The notes beneath the pieces were generated by a model that searched no databases, had not been told where the DNA came from, and was given only the letters and a program-made list of their open reading frames with translations. Below are positions 43,855 to 52,455 of a stretch of DNA of 64,000 bases, one piece after another (the stretch's first letter is position 1; each line of letters starts with the position of its first letter). Source of the stretch: Chitinophagaceae bacterium (lineage in GTDB: Bacteria; Bacteroidota; Bacteroidia; Chitinophagales; Chitinophagaceae). The position numbers were made by a program, and so were the translations under genes. The DNA lies in contig JAFKGR010000007.1 in NCBI GenBank assembly GCA_017307735.1, positions 248,001 through 312,000 on the forward strand, written 5' to 3'.

Positions 43855-45948
43855 CTAATTATGGATGGGGAGCAAAGCATATTTCCTGCCATACTCCATC
43901 ATCTGATCGTAAAAATTGTCCGGATATTCAATTTTTATATCCACAATTTCATTTCCATTCATTACCGGAACCAGCCTTGGCTGGATAAAACCTTTGTAAG
44001 GTTTGATATTCAGTTTTGCAAATCGCTGCAAGACTTCTTCGTGTAAAACGGGATCAACCCGTACTCCGAAATTTTCAATCAAATCCCTTCCCGCATTGAA
44101 ATCTCCTTCTGATTTGACACGCTGGATTTCGCGAAGCAATTGTCCAAACAGGTTTCTCAGTTTATCATAGTCATTAATCTGAACGTAGGTTTTGCCGTTT
44201 CTCTTCACCAGTTCAACTACATTTTTCGTTTTTCCATGTTCATACGCCCACATCGCAATGAGCTGCCGGTTGCGCATGTGTGCCTCTTCCAGGTTTTCTC
44301 CCGGCTTCAGGCGAGTCAGTTGTGTCATCAACCCATTCATCATGTAACTGTCGTACTCGGCTTTGCCCACATCAAGCGTAGTCATGACGCCGATTTGAAT
44401 CAGTTTGGGATCCATGATGTAATAAAGAGCCACCAAATCGGCGCGTGCCTCTTCCAATGCCGATGCATAATTTTTCAAAGTTTTATCGGGAGTAGCTACG
44501 CCTGGATTGATTTGCCCGCTGGCATGCCCGATAACTTCGTGCATATCAGTATGCAAATCAGATGCGAGATTGCCCCATTTTTTAATTCTGTCTTTTACCT
44601 CATCATTCAATGCAAATTCATCCACCATCCCGCTTCCTGCGCTGTTGACATTGTAAGAATGAATAATGTTGCTCAATGAAACAGATTTGGAACCGTGTTC
44701 TTTTCTGATCCATTCATTGTTGGGCAGGTTGATTCCGATGGGAGTAGAGGGTGAAGTAGCTCCGCTTTCCTGAATGACAGTAATCGCTTTGGCAATAATT
44801 CCTTTTACATTTTTCTTTTTGTGCTGGGGCATCAGCGGCGAATTGTCTTCAAACCACTGGGCATTCGCAGCTATCGTATTGATGAGCCTGGATGCTTCCA
44901 GATCTTTCATGCTCACCACACTTTCAAAGCTTGCTTTTTTTCCTAACGGGTCATCATACACTTCGATGAATCCGTTTACCACATCCATCCGGCTGGTGGT
45001 ATCTTTTACCCAGGCAATGCTGTACTGATCGAAGATAGCGAGGTCGCCGGTATTGTAAAATTGAATTAAAAGATTGAGTGCCTCTTTCTGGGTTTTGTTT
45101 TCTGAAACATCAGCCGCCTGTTTCAGCCAGTACACAATTTTGCTGATTGCCTTCGAATACATACCATTGACCTTCCATGGCTTTTCAAAAATGTGTTCAT
45201 TTTCCTTAACTATTTTACTGTTCAATCCCCACATGGGCACATCTCCTACAGAATTGAATTTGGCATAAAAATCTTCCACTTCTTTTTGCGTCACATTTTC
45301 ATAAAAGTTTACTGAGGATGCCTTAACCACATCCACATCGGGACTTAAATCCACCAATTTGGGTTCTACCGCGGGATTGTAAATTATGTTTATTGTTTTT
45401 TTCAAAAATGCATCCAGGGTCTCTTTTTTCTCCAATGGGAATTGAGTGGTGTCACTCGCTTTTGCTACGCTGATGAAATAATCTGCAGAGCATTCCGGGA
45501 AAAATTTTTCATTGCTGTAATGGTGATGGAATCCATAACTGAACCAAAATCTTCCGCAATAAACCTGAAATTTTTTCCAATCATCTGTGGTTTTATCTCC
45601 ACGAAAAGTTCCATACATATTCTCCAGCGTTTTGCGAAGCATGAGATTGTATTTGCTCATCTGGTCATAAAAAATATCGCGTCCGGCCAGGGCAGCTTCC
45701 GAAAGATAATATGCCAGTTTTTTTTGTTGGAGACTGAGTTGATCAAATCCCGGAACCTGAAAACGCAGAATCTGAATGTCGGCAAAGGATTGCACCTCCA
45801 CTTTGAAAGAGCTGTCGTAGGTGACTCCCACAAATGAGTCCACATTATTACCTGTTTGATTATTCTTTTTGGAAGAATTATCCGTGTTGCAAGCGAAAAA
45901 AAAGCTGGTCATCAAAAAAGGAATTGCTGATTTAAAATATTTTGACAT
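43855..45948 (-). CDS. M49 (dipeptidyl-peptidase III-like) metallopeptidase lipoprotein
   Basis: A 697-aa peptidase with a lipoprotein signal (FFFACNTD). The zinc motif is HEVIGH (His470-His475), an HEXXGH hexapeptide typical of M49. A downstream EEARAD motif (Glu499/Glu500) gives the third zinc ligand at shorter spacing than in eukaryotic DPP III. Bacterial relatives are known in Bacteroidota. It probably cleaves dipeptides from oligopeptides in the periplasm. No frameshift is seen. Confidence 0.9.
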   Translation of the reverse strand: MSKYFKSAIPFLMTSFFFACNTDNSSKKNNQTGNNVDSFVGVTYDSSFKVEVQSFADIQILRFQVPGFDQLSLQQKKLAYYLSEAALAGRDIFYDQMSKYNLMLRKTLENMYGTFRGDKTTDDWKKFQVYCGRFWFSYGFHHHYSNEKFFPECSADYFISVAKASDTTQFPLEKKETLDAFLKKTINIIYNPAVEPKLVDLSPDVDVVKASSVNFYENVTQKEVEDFYAKFNSVGDVPMWGLNSKIVKENEHIFEKPWKVNGMYSKAISKIVYWLKQAADVSENKTQKEALNLLIQFYNTGDLAIFDQYSIAWVKDTTSRMDVVNGFIEVYDDPLGKKASFESVVSMKDLEASRLINTIAANAQWFEDNSPLMPQHKKKNVKGIIAKAITVIQESGATSPSTPIGINLPNNEWIRKEHGSKSVSLSNIIHSYNVNSAGSGMVDEFALNDEVKDRIKKWGNLASDLHTDMHEVIGHASGQINPGVATPDKTLKNYASALEEARADLVALYYIMDPKLIQIGVMTTLDVGKAEYDSYMMNGLMTQLTRLKPGENLEEAHMRNRQLIAMWAYEHGKTKNVVELVKRNGKTYVQINDYDKLRNLFGQLLREIQRVKSEGDFNAGRDLIENFGVRVDPVLHEEVLQRFAKLNIKPYKGFIQPRLVPVMNGNEIVDIKIEYPDNFYDQMMEYGRKYALLPIHN

Positions 45949-46051
45949 GGCAGTGGTTTTTCTAAAAATAAAAAATAATTTCCAGAGCCAGGCCGTTCCA
46001 TTCAGTTTTTTACGAATGTCACTATCATTAAAAATAAATGATCATGGCTGT

Positions 46052-46918
46052 TTAATTTGCAAGAACACGTTGAAAAAATGATCTCATATCCTGCCATGAA
46101 GCGCCATCTGCTTCTGCATTGTAACCAATTGGGATTTTAAATTTTTCTCCATTGGCTGTTGCGCCCGGGTTGGTGTAGCCGTGTTTGGCATCGGGATAGC
46201 TTTTGAATTGATAATCGATTTTGGCAGCATTCATCTTTTGTTCAAATGGCTGAACATTGTTCTTTTCGAATTCGTCTGCGCTGCCACTGCAAATCAGAAA
46301 TTTTGCTTTGATACCCGGTTGAGGTTGGGCTACGCCGAGGCTCGGATGAAAAACAGCTACGGCTCTTACCGGAGCTCCGAGAATGCCCGCGTTGATGGCG
46401 GTAAACCCGCCGAAACAATAACCTGTAAGCGCCAGATCAGAAGTGTCCACAAGATCGTTTGTTTTCAATTTTTCAATCGCCTTATCAACCAATTCTTTGC
46501 ACAAAGCCGGATTTTCATAATAAGGTTTGGTAGCTGCAGTGGCTTCCTGCGGATTATTTGCTATGGTTCCATTTCCAAATGGATCGATAGACATTGCCAC
46601 ATATCCAAGGTTGGCAAACATTTTTCCCCTTTCGCGGATATAATTATTTAGTCCCCACCATTCTGGTACCACAATAATTCCGGGTCTTTTTCCCAACTGG
46701 CTTCCATTAAATGAAATATAAGCATCGTGTTCCTGCCCGTTGAGCGTAAAAGATGTTTTTACTTCTTTGATGTTTTTTCCCTGAAGGCTATCCTTCAGTG
46801 CGTCGAAAGTATGAGTCATATCATTTGATTTTTCTGTTTTTGTTTGTGTGTTGCCCTGGCACGAAATGGCCATTAGTGCTAAAGTAACCGGAATAATGTG
46901 AAAAACAGACATTTTCAT
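46052..46918 (-). CDS. Dienelactone hydrolase family lipoprotein
   Basis: An alpha/beta hydrolase of 288 aa with a lipobox (LMAISCQGN). The nucleophile is Cys in GYCFGGFTA, as in dienelactone hydrolase. The VVPEWWGLNNYIRERG motif holds the oxyanion Glu-Trp pair, and the His lies in DAKHGYTNPG. Export of a DLH is common in Bacteroidota; the true substrate is unknown. Confidence 0.9.
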   Translation of the reverse strand: MKMSVFHIIPVTLALMAISCQGNTQTKTEKSNDMTHTFDALKDSLQGKNIKEVKTSFTLNGQEHDAYISFNGSQLGKRPGIIVVPEWWGLNNYIRERGKMFANLGYVAMSIDPFGNGTIANNPQEATAATKPYYENPALCKELVDKAIEKLKTNDLVDTSDLALTGYCFGGFTAINAGILGAPVRAVAVFHPSLGVAQPQPGIKAKFLICSGSADEFEKNNVQPFEQKMNAAKIDYQFKSYPDAKHGYTNPGATANGEKFKIPIGYNAEADGASWQDMRSFFQRVLAN

Positions 46919-46968
46919 GAGCCTTATTTCTTTTATATAAGTGAGAAATATTTTGTGTACAAAACTGC

Positions 46969-47000
46969 TTGCTTTTTTGCAATTCCATTATATACATTTG
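46969..47000 (+). promoter_or_regulatory. Bacteroidota promoter of the MBL hydrolase
   Basis: TTG at 46969-46971, a 21-base spacer and TACATTTG at 46993-47000 match the consensus. The ATG at 47006 follows only six bases later, so the message would be nearly leaderless. This supports 47006 as the start. Confidence 0.6.
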
Positions 47001-47005
47001 TACCC

Positions 47006-47845
47006 ATGTCCCTGTTTATCGCTTCCCTCAATTCCGGCAGTAATGGCAATTGTTACTATATTGGCAACAAAAATGAAGCCATCCTTGTAGATGTGGGTAT
47101 CTCCTGCCGTGCAATGGAAAAGAGGATGAAACATCTTGGATTGGATCTGTCGCTGGTGAAGGCAGTTTTTATTTCTCATGAACACTCTGATCATATTTCC
47201 GGATTGGGTTCCCTTTTGAAAAGGCAGCGGATTCCTCTTTATGTTTCAGAAAAAACGTTTCAATTCTGTGGTGTGGAATATGACATGACAGAGATCAACC
47301 ATTTCTCAAACGGAGATACAATTGCTGTGGGGAATATGAATATTTCTGTGTTTTCCAAAATTCATGATGCCATTGATCCCTACAGTTTTTGTGTGGAAGA
47401 AAACGGAATCTATGTTGGAGTAATCACCGATATTGGCCGCTGTGGAGATAATGTCGTGAAATGGTTTTCCAAATGTCATGCTGCTTTTCTGGAAGCAAAT
47501 TATGATGAAGAAATGTTGAATGATGGCCCATATCCATTTTATCTTAAAAGGCGCATCGCCGGCGGATTGGGGCATCTCAGCAATGATCAGGCTCTCAAAT
47601 TATTTAAGGAACACCGGCCCGGTTATATGAGCCATCTGATTTTATCTCATCTGTCAAAAACAAATAACTCACCTGAAATTGTAGAATCTCTTTTCGCACG
47701 GGATTGTGGAGATGTTCAAATTGTGGTGGCTCCCCGTACCGAAGAAACCAATCTTTTTGAAATTGATGGTACAGGGAATGGCATGTCAGGAAAAATATCT
47801 CAGGATTGGGTACAAACTGTTTTGAGTTTTAATAACAAGGCTTAG
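47006..47845 (+). CDS. MBL-fold metallohydrolase (YycJ/WalJ-like)
   Basis: A 279-aa cytosolic metallo-beta-lactamase-fold enzyme. The metal motif is HEHSDHISGLG. SLNSGSNGNCYYIG opens the protein and a C-terminal HLSNDQALKLF with LSHLSKTNNSPEI supplies later His residues. The YycJ family is linked to DNA repair or cell-wall control in Firmicutes; the role in Bacteroidota is not known. The frame upstream of 47006 overlaps the divergent hydrolase gene and is rejected. Confidence 0.9.
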   Translation: MSLFIASLNSGSNGNCYYIGNKNEAILVDVGISCRAMEKRMKHLGLDLSLVKAVFISHEHSDHISGLGSLLKRQRIPLYVSEKTFQFCGVEYDMTEINHFSNGDTIAVGNMNISVFSKIHDAIDPYSFCVEENGIYVGVITDIGRCGDNVVKWFSKCHAAFLEANYDEEMLNDGPYPFYLKRRIAGGLGHLSNDQALKLFKEHRPGYMSHLILSHLSKTNNSPEIVESLFARDCGDVQIVVAPRTEETNLFEIDGTGNGMSGKISQDWVQTVLSFNNKA

Positions 47846-47980
47846 TAGGTCAGGTTTACTTTTTTTATTTTTTTTCTGAATGAGATTTTTATGTTCTTCA
47901 TAAAAGATTTCAAAAATACTTTTTGCTGAATAATCTGGGAGGAAGTTTTTGGTCATTTAGTAGAAAAAAATTTCAACACC

Positions 47981-48355
47981 ATGTTCTGGTATCATGTTCT
48001 GGACATTTCTTTTGTAATCTTTCATTCATTGATTATTGTTTTCAATCTTTTCGGCTGGATTTGGAAGAAAACCCGGTTGGCCAATCTGATTCTGCTTCTT
48101 CTTACTGGTGGCTCGTGGTTTATTCTTGGAATATTTTATGGAATAGGCTTTTGCCCGTTTACCCAATGGCATTGGGAAGTGCTGAATCATTTGGGGATTT
48201 ATGACCTGCCCAATTCGTATGTAAAATATCTTGTGCAAAGAATTACGGGAATTTCATTTGGCGATAGACTGGTCGATACCGTTACAGCCATCTGTTATTT
48301 TACAGCGCTGGCTTTATCACTCTTTTTTAATTTGAGAAGGAAGAGAGTAAAATAA
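47981..48355 (+). CDS. DUF2784 family membrane protein
   Basis: A 124-aa protein with four hydrophobic segments. The family's CPFTQWHW core (here GFCPFTQWHWEVLNHLG) and the YVKYLVQRI segment are seen. Function unknown. It lies 135 bp behind the MBL gene. Confidence 0.8.
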   Translation: MFWYHVLDISFVIFHSLIIVFNLFGWIWKKTRLANLILLLLTGGSWFILGIFYGIGFCPFTQWHWEVLNHLGIYDLPNSYVKYLVQRITGISFGDRLVDTVTAICYFTALALSLFFNLRRKRVK

Positions 48356-48491
48356 TTGTTGTTTCACTTTATCCTGATAATTCCTTTCGAGAAATGAATG
48401 TTGTTGAATAGTTCAAAAAAGAAAGTAACCAATCACAGATTCGAACTGACTTATTTATCCAATGCAATTTTTTTTGCTATCAAAATCTCTA

Positions 48492-49028
48492 TCATTCCGG
48501 CTTTACTATATCATATCTCACCTTCCCCTCCTGAATTGTGGCAGCTCCCGTATATGGATGTTCTTTGGACAGGTCTTTCCCCATAATATGGTTAACCTTC
48601 CATCCGCGAACTTTCAGATAATCACTGATAAGCGAACGATGGCAGCGCCACCATACGGCTTCAGAACACATATAAACCACTCTTTTAGCGGATGCAAGGG
48701 CGATGAGTTCTTTGATCCCTTCCGCGAAATCTTCCGTTTCCATATAATCGGCGTACGCTCTGAATGCCGGATGCCGCCAGGCTATATTTTTGGAATCTTT
48801 CGAAAATTTTCTTCTCCCGCCAAGCTTTGCAATGTGCGTGTATTCAATACCGTGAGACGGTATCTCATTTTGAAGATTATCTTTATTAAACCATGGAAAT
48901 TTTCTCGAACCCGGATAACTCCTAACATCCGCCAACAATTCAATTTGAAAAGAATTCAATATTTCTATCAATTCTTCCAATGAGCGTGTTGAATGACCAA
49001 TGGTCCAGATTTGCTTCTCATTTTGCAT
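48492..49028 (-). CDS. DUF488 domain protein
   Basis: A 178-aa soluble protein. The N-terminal TIGHSTRSLEELIEIL, LADVRSYPGSRKFPWFN and the C-terminal VVYMCSEAVWWRCHRSLISDYL (Cys and HR motifs) are diagnostic. Function is unproven. Apparently monocistronic, transcribed toward the DUF2784 gene. Confidence 0.9.
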   Translation of the reverse strand: MQNEKQIWTIGHSTRSLEELIEILNSFQIELLADVRSYPGSRKFPWFNKDNLQNEIPSHGIEYTHIAKLGGRRKFSKDSKNIAWRHPAFRAYADYMETEDFAEGIKELIALASAKRVVYMCSEAVWWRCHRSLISDYLKVRGWKVNHIMGKDLSKEHPYTGAATIQEGKVRYDIVKPE

Positions 49029-49200
49029 AAACAGGTATTATCATATTATGTACCACATTTAAAAATCGATGGCGAATAGGGTTATCGTGGGCTTTCGAGA
49101 TGAGGAATTGAACACCTCGAAAAGCACCATTTCAAAATGCAATTTGTTTTCTCTTAAATTTTGTCTTGCCAAAATATTTATTTTGCAGGAAATATTACAA

Positions 49201-49887
49201 ATGAAAACAGCTATTATATCCGGTGCAGGAGGTGCATTGGGAAGTGGTATAAAAAATAAGTTTTTAAGCAAAGGCTATTTTGTAAATGGGCTTTATCACC
49301 ATTCGCCTGACAGAACCAAAGAACCTTTAAAAGAAAATGAAAAGGATTTTGAAGTTGACCTGCTCGATGAAAATGCCGTTGAATCTCTTGTTAAAGAAAT
49401 TGCGGCAGAGCAAAAGGAAATAGATGTGCTTGTTTGCACTGCCGGTGGATTTGCCATGAATACAATTGAAAAAGCCACTGCAGCGGATTTACAAAAACAG
49501 ATCGATTTAAATTTTAAAACAGCCTATCATCTTGTTCGACCTGTCTATTTGCAAATGAAGAAACAGGGACGAGGCCGAATTTTTCTGACAGGCAGCCGGC
49601 AAGGTTTGGTCCCTTCCAGGGGGACACATGCGCTGGCTTATACAATTTCAAAATCTATGTTATTTACACTTTCCGAAGTGTTGAATGCAGATGCCAAAGA
49701 TGATGTAGTAATTTCAATGGTTGTGCCTTCTATGATAGATACGCCGGCGAACAGGCGGGATATGCCGGATGCTGATTTCAACAAATGGGCTTCTCCGGAT
49801 AGGATTGCAGAGGTCATTGCATTCTATTCCTCGGATGAAGCTAAAATTATCCGTGAGCCTGTTATCAAGGTTTATAATCAGTCTTAA
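49201..49887 (+). CDS. Short-chain dehydrogenase/reductase
   Basis: A 228-aa Rossmann-fold oxidoreductase. The cofactor loop is GAGGALGSG. DVLVCTAGGFA gives the NAG-like motif (TAGG), a Ser lies in LTGSRQGLVPS, and YTISK is the catalytic YxxxK. Start ATG 49201; the upstream extension of the frame overlaps the spacer and does not look like SDR. Substrate unknown. Confidence 0.9.
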   Translation: MKTAIISGAGGALGSGIKNKFLSKGYFVNGLYHHSPDRTKEPLKENEKDFEVDLLDENAVESLVKEIAAEQKEIDVLVCTAGGFAMNTIEKATAADLQKQIDLNFKTAYHLVRPVYLQMKKQGRGRIFLTGSRQGLVPSRGTHALAYTISKSMLFTLSEVLNADAKDDVVISMVVPSMIDTPANRRDMPDADFNKWASPDRIAEVIAFYSSDEAKIIREPVIKVYNQS

Positions 49888-50310
49888 AAAAAGTAAGAAG
49901 TAATATCAGGCATAAATCTGTGTTGTTTCATCATAATTGTGAATGTATTGGCCTGCAAAAGTTTTTCGGGTTATCAACCATTGTCCGGAAGAAATTTTCT
50001 CTTGCTTGCTTCGAATGTTTTAAAGTCAACTGCAAAAATTTGGGTTAAAGAGCCGGGCAACGAATTCACGAATAAAATTAAATCCTTCATTCGTGATAAT
50101 TCGAAAGATTCGTTGTAAAATCCTTTTTTCTAATTTCGCAGAAGGGTATTTGAGGAAAAGATGAAAAATCATTTTAATTTTTAATCGCCTCTGATTCATT
50201 GGTAATCTTTACTTGACTTCCATTTTTTTTAAGATCATATTAAAAGATGATGAAGATTATCATTGCATTTGCGTGTCAATCCACAAAAAAGGATAATTTT
50301 ATCCCGCTTT
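49888..50310. other. Intergenic spacer upstream of norC-like gene with hairpin repeat
   Basis: A 420-bp AT-rich region without a supported gene. CGAATTCACGAAT at 50060-50072 faces ATTCGTGATAATTCG at 50088-50102, giving an imperfect hairpin. The first motif recurs twice behind the norB-like gene. I searched for FNR- and NnrR-type boxes (TTGATxxxxATCAA) and found none. Confidence 0.5.
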
Positions 50311-50724
50311 ATGGCTCCTATAGAACCGTTCAAAATAAAAGTATTCACTTTCGTGATTTTGTGTGCAGTATTTCTGTCATACACTTTTTGGTTATATTCT
50401 GAAGTACCCGCCAAAAGCAAGCCGGCAAATACTTTGGCTGAAAAAGGAAAAATGATCTGGCAGCAAAAAAACTGTTCGGCATGTCATCAGCTATACGGAT
50501 TGGGAGGTCATTTGGGGCCGGATTTAACCAATGTTTATTCACGCAGGCCTGAAATTTATATACGTGCTATTTTGCAGGCAGGCACTCCTGTGATGCCCGA
50601 TTTCCATTTGTCATCAAAAGAGAAAGATGCACTTGTTGCATTTTTTAAATACACCAACACAACCGGCACTGCCGATCCAAAATCCTTTACGCAACATTTA
50701 GATGGAACAATATCCCAACCATAA
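50311..50724 (+). CDS. norC: NorC-like membrane-anchored cytochrome c
   Basis: Electron-donating subunit for the adjacent NorB-like protein, 137 aa from ATG 50311. One N-terminal anchor (VFTFVILCAVFLSYTFWLY) is followed by the heme motif Cys55-Ser-Ala-Cys58-His59 in WQQKNCSACHQLYG. LGPDLTNV follows, and Met95 lies in GTPVMPDFHLS, the expected axial Met. The ending KDALVAFFKYTNTTG is typical of NorC. Its last 23 bases overlap the norB-like start, so the two are translationally coupled. The upstream frame from a TTG at 50263 is less likely. Confidence 0.88.
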   Translation: MAPIEPFKIKVFTFVILCAVFLSYTFWLYSEVPAKSKPANTLAEKGKMIWQQKNCSACHQLYGLGGHLGPDLTNVYSRRPEIYIRAILQAGTPVMPDFHLSSKEKDALVAFFKYTNTTGTADPKSFTQHLDGTISQP

Positions 50725-52096
50725 AATCAATTATTCTGTTGCTTTCATAAAGATGGCGCTGTTGTTTTTGCTGAGCGCGCTTTCCTTTGGTTTATTGGCG
50801 GCGTTGCAATATATCATTCCCGGATTTGGACGGGATACTTTTTCATTTGAAAAGTTGAGACCGCTTCATGTGTCTTCGGCTGTCTTTTGGATTATCCTGG
50901 GCGCGATGGGATCAGTCATTTCTTTTTTCCGTCAACATAAAAGACGCAAACTAAAAAATCAGTTTTGGATAAAAGTCCAGTTTTACATTTTTACCCTTTC
51001 ATTTGGCGGTGCACTTGTTTCTTATTGTTTTGGCATTTTCAGCGGAAGGGAATATTGGGAGTTTCATCCGTTATTGGCCATTCCCATTGCAATCGGATGG
51101 ATCGTTTTTATAGTCAATTTTCTTTCAAATCTCGGGACACTCAAAAATCAGCCGGTCTATATCTGGATGTGGTTTACCGGAATTTTATTTTTTCTGTTTA
51201 CCTACGTTGAGTCAAACCTGTGGCTCATTCCGGCGATCAATGATAATCTGGTAAAAGACATGACGATTCAATGGAAATCCTACGGCTCAATGGTGGGTTC
51301 ATGGAATTTATTGATCTACGGCAGTTCCATTTTTTTAATGGATGCTATTTCGGGAAGTAAAAAATATAGTTACAGTAATCTTGTATTTGCACTTTACTTT
51401 CTAAGCCTTTTCAATCTGATGTTTAACTGGGGGCATCATATTTACACTTTACCCACTTCTCTATATATAAAAGACATCGGATATCTTGTCAGCATGACAG
51501 AACTTTTTCTTTTCGGCAGGATTATTTATTTGTGGAGGTCTTCTGTGACAACCGCTCAAAAATATTTTCATATTCGTCCCTACCGTTTTTTGCTGGCTGC
51601 CGATGTGTGGGTTTTTCTAACGCTCGGGCTTGCGGTTTGCATGTCCATTCCCGCATTGAATATTTATATGCACGGGACACATGTTATTGTTGCACATACG
51701 ATGGGAGCTACTATCGGGATTAATAGTTTTTTACTGATAGCCTTTGCCTGCTATATTTTAGGAAAAAAGAAAAACGGTAATTTTTTTAAGAGCAAATGGA
51801 TTGACATTGGTTTCTGGGTTATAAATATCTCCTTGGTTTTTTTCTGGATATCCCTGATTGTGGCCGGATTTATCAAATCTCATTGGATGTTTCATCAGCC
51901 GGATGTGCCGTTTGGCGTGATGATGATGAGCCTTAAACCATGGTTTATTTCTTTTTATATATCCGGATGCGGGTTGTTTATTGGATTTTGTATGATCATT
52001 TTTCCATTGCTGTTTAATCATCTGCTGAGGGATGAGAATAATAGTTTTTTTAAGAGGAAGGAAAATCACAACCTGAAGGAAATGGTTTTAGACTAA
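50702..52096 (+). CDS. NorB-like heme-copper oxidase superfamily subunit with altered metal ligands
   Basis: A 464-aa, roughly 12-helix protein of NorB length. Retained: His56 (low-spin heme, LRPLHVSSAVFW), His245-His246 (FeB, NWGHHIYTL), His332 (heme b3, HGTHVIVAHTM). Changed: the helix VI segment SYGSMVGSWN aligns with HLWVEGVWE of P. aeruginosa NorB. That puts Tyr194 at the FeB His207 position, Val198 at Glu211 and Asn202 at Glu215. Met334 replaces the low-spin heme His349. It may be a non-canonical NO reductase, another NO-transforming enzyme or a sensor. Overlaps norC by 23 bases. Confidence 0.82.
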   Translation: MEQYPNHKINYSVAFIKMALLFLLSALSFGLLAALQYIIPGFGRDTFSFEKLRPLHVSSAVFWIILGAMGSVISFFRQHKRRKLKNQFWIKVQFYIFTLSFGGALVSYCFGIFSGREYWEFHPLLAIPIAIGWIVFIVNFLSNLGTLKNQPVYIWMWFTGILFFLFTYVESNLWLIPAINDNLVKDMTIQWKSYGSMVGSWNLLIYGSSIFLMDAISGSKKYSYSNLVFALYFLSLFNLMFNWGHHIYTLPTSLYIKDIGYLVSMTELFLFGRIIYLWRSSVTTAQKYFHIRPYRFLLAADVWVFLTLGLAVCMSIPALNIYMHGTHVIVAHTMGATIGINSFLLIAFACYILGKKKNGNFFKSKWIDIGFWVINISLVFFWISLIVAGFIKSHWMFHQPDVPFGVMMMSLKPWFISFYISGCGLFIGFCMIIFPLLFNHLLRDENNSFFKRKENHNLKEMVLD

Positions 52097-52455
52097 AATT
52101 GAACAGGCCACGAATTCACGAATGGAAAAATCATATTCATGAATTGGCAGCCCGGTTATTATTCGGTCAAAAATTTGTCCTTTCTCAGGGGTTGAAACCG
52201 CAATTATTTTACCAGGTGATTTTTTTATTTCTGGTATTAGTTTATTCCATTTTAGGAAAGAAGCCACGAATTCACGAATGGATTCAATAATTTTTATTTG
52301 GCTTTGAAGTTGTAAATATTGGATTAGAAAATTCTCTACAGATCCGGTGAGCGCCTGAAACCTCATGTCTCCAGTCAATCTCTAACGGTAACTAAAGTCA
52401 TCGTTATTAATTGAAGTAAAAAATTTTTGGAAAAATAGTGACAAGAAAATTAAAA
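52097..52455. repeat. Spacer with two direct repeats of GCCACGAATTCACGAATGGA
   Basis: The 20-base motif occurs exactly at 52107-52126 and 52263-52282, 156 bases apart, and its core occurs once more before norC. Short open frames across the region only translate the repeat and are not genes. The rest is AT-rich. Confidence 0.75.

Noticed and set aside
44140..44679. Long plus-strand frame (179 codons) opposite the M49 peptidase
   Set aside because: Shadow of a well-supported gene; no family features, no promoter.
49888..50310. FNR/NnrR-type regulatory site before norC
   Set aside because: No TTGATxxxxATCAA-like palindrome found; only the ATTCGTG hairpin is present.
52088..52378. Frames on both strands behind the norB-like gene
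   Set aside because: Their sequence is the translated CACGAATTCACGAATG repeat and AT-rich spacer.
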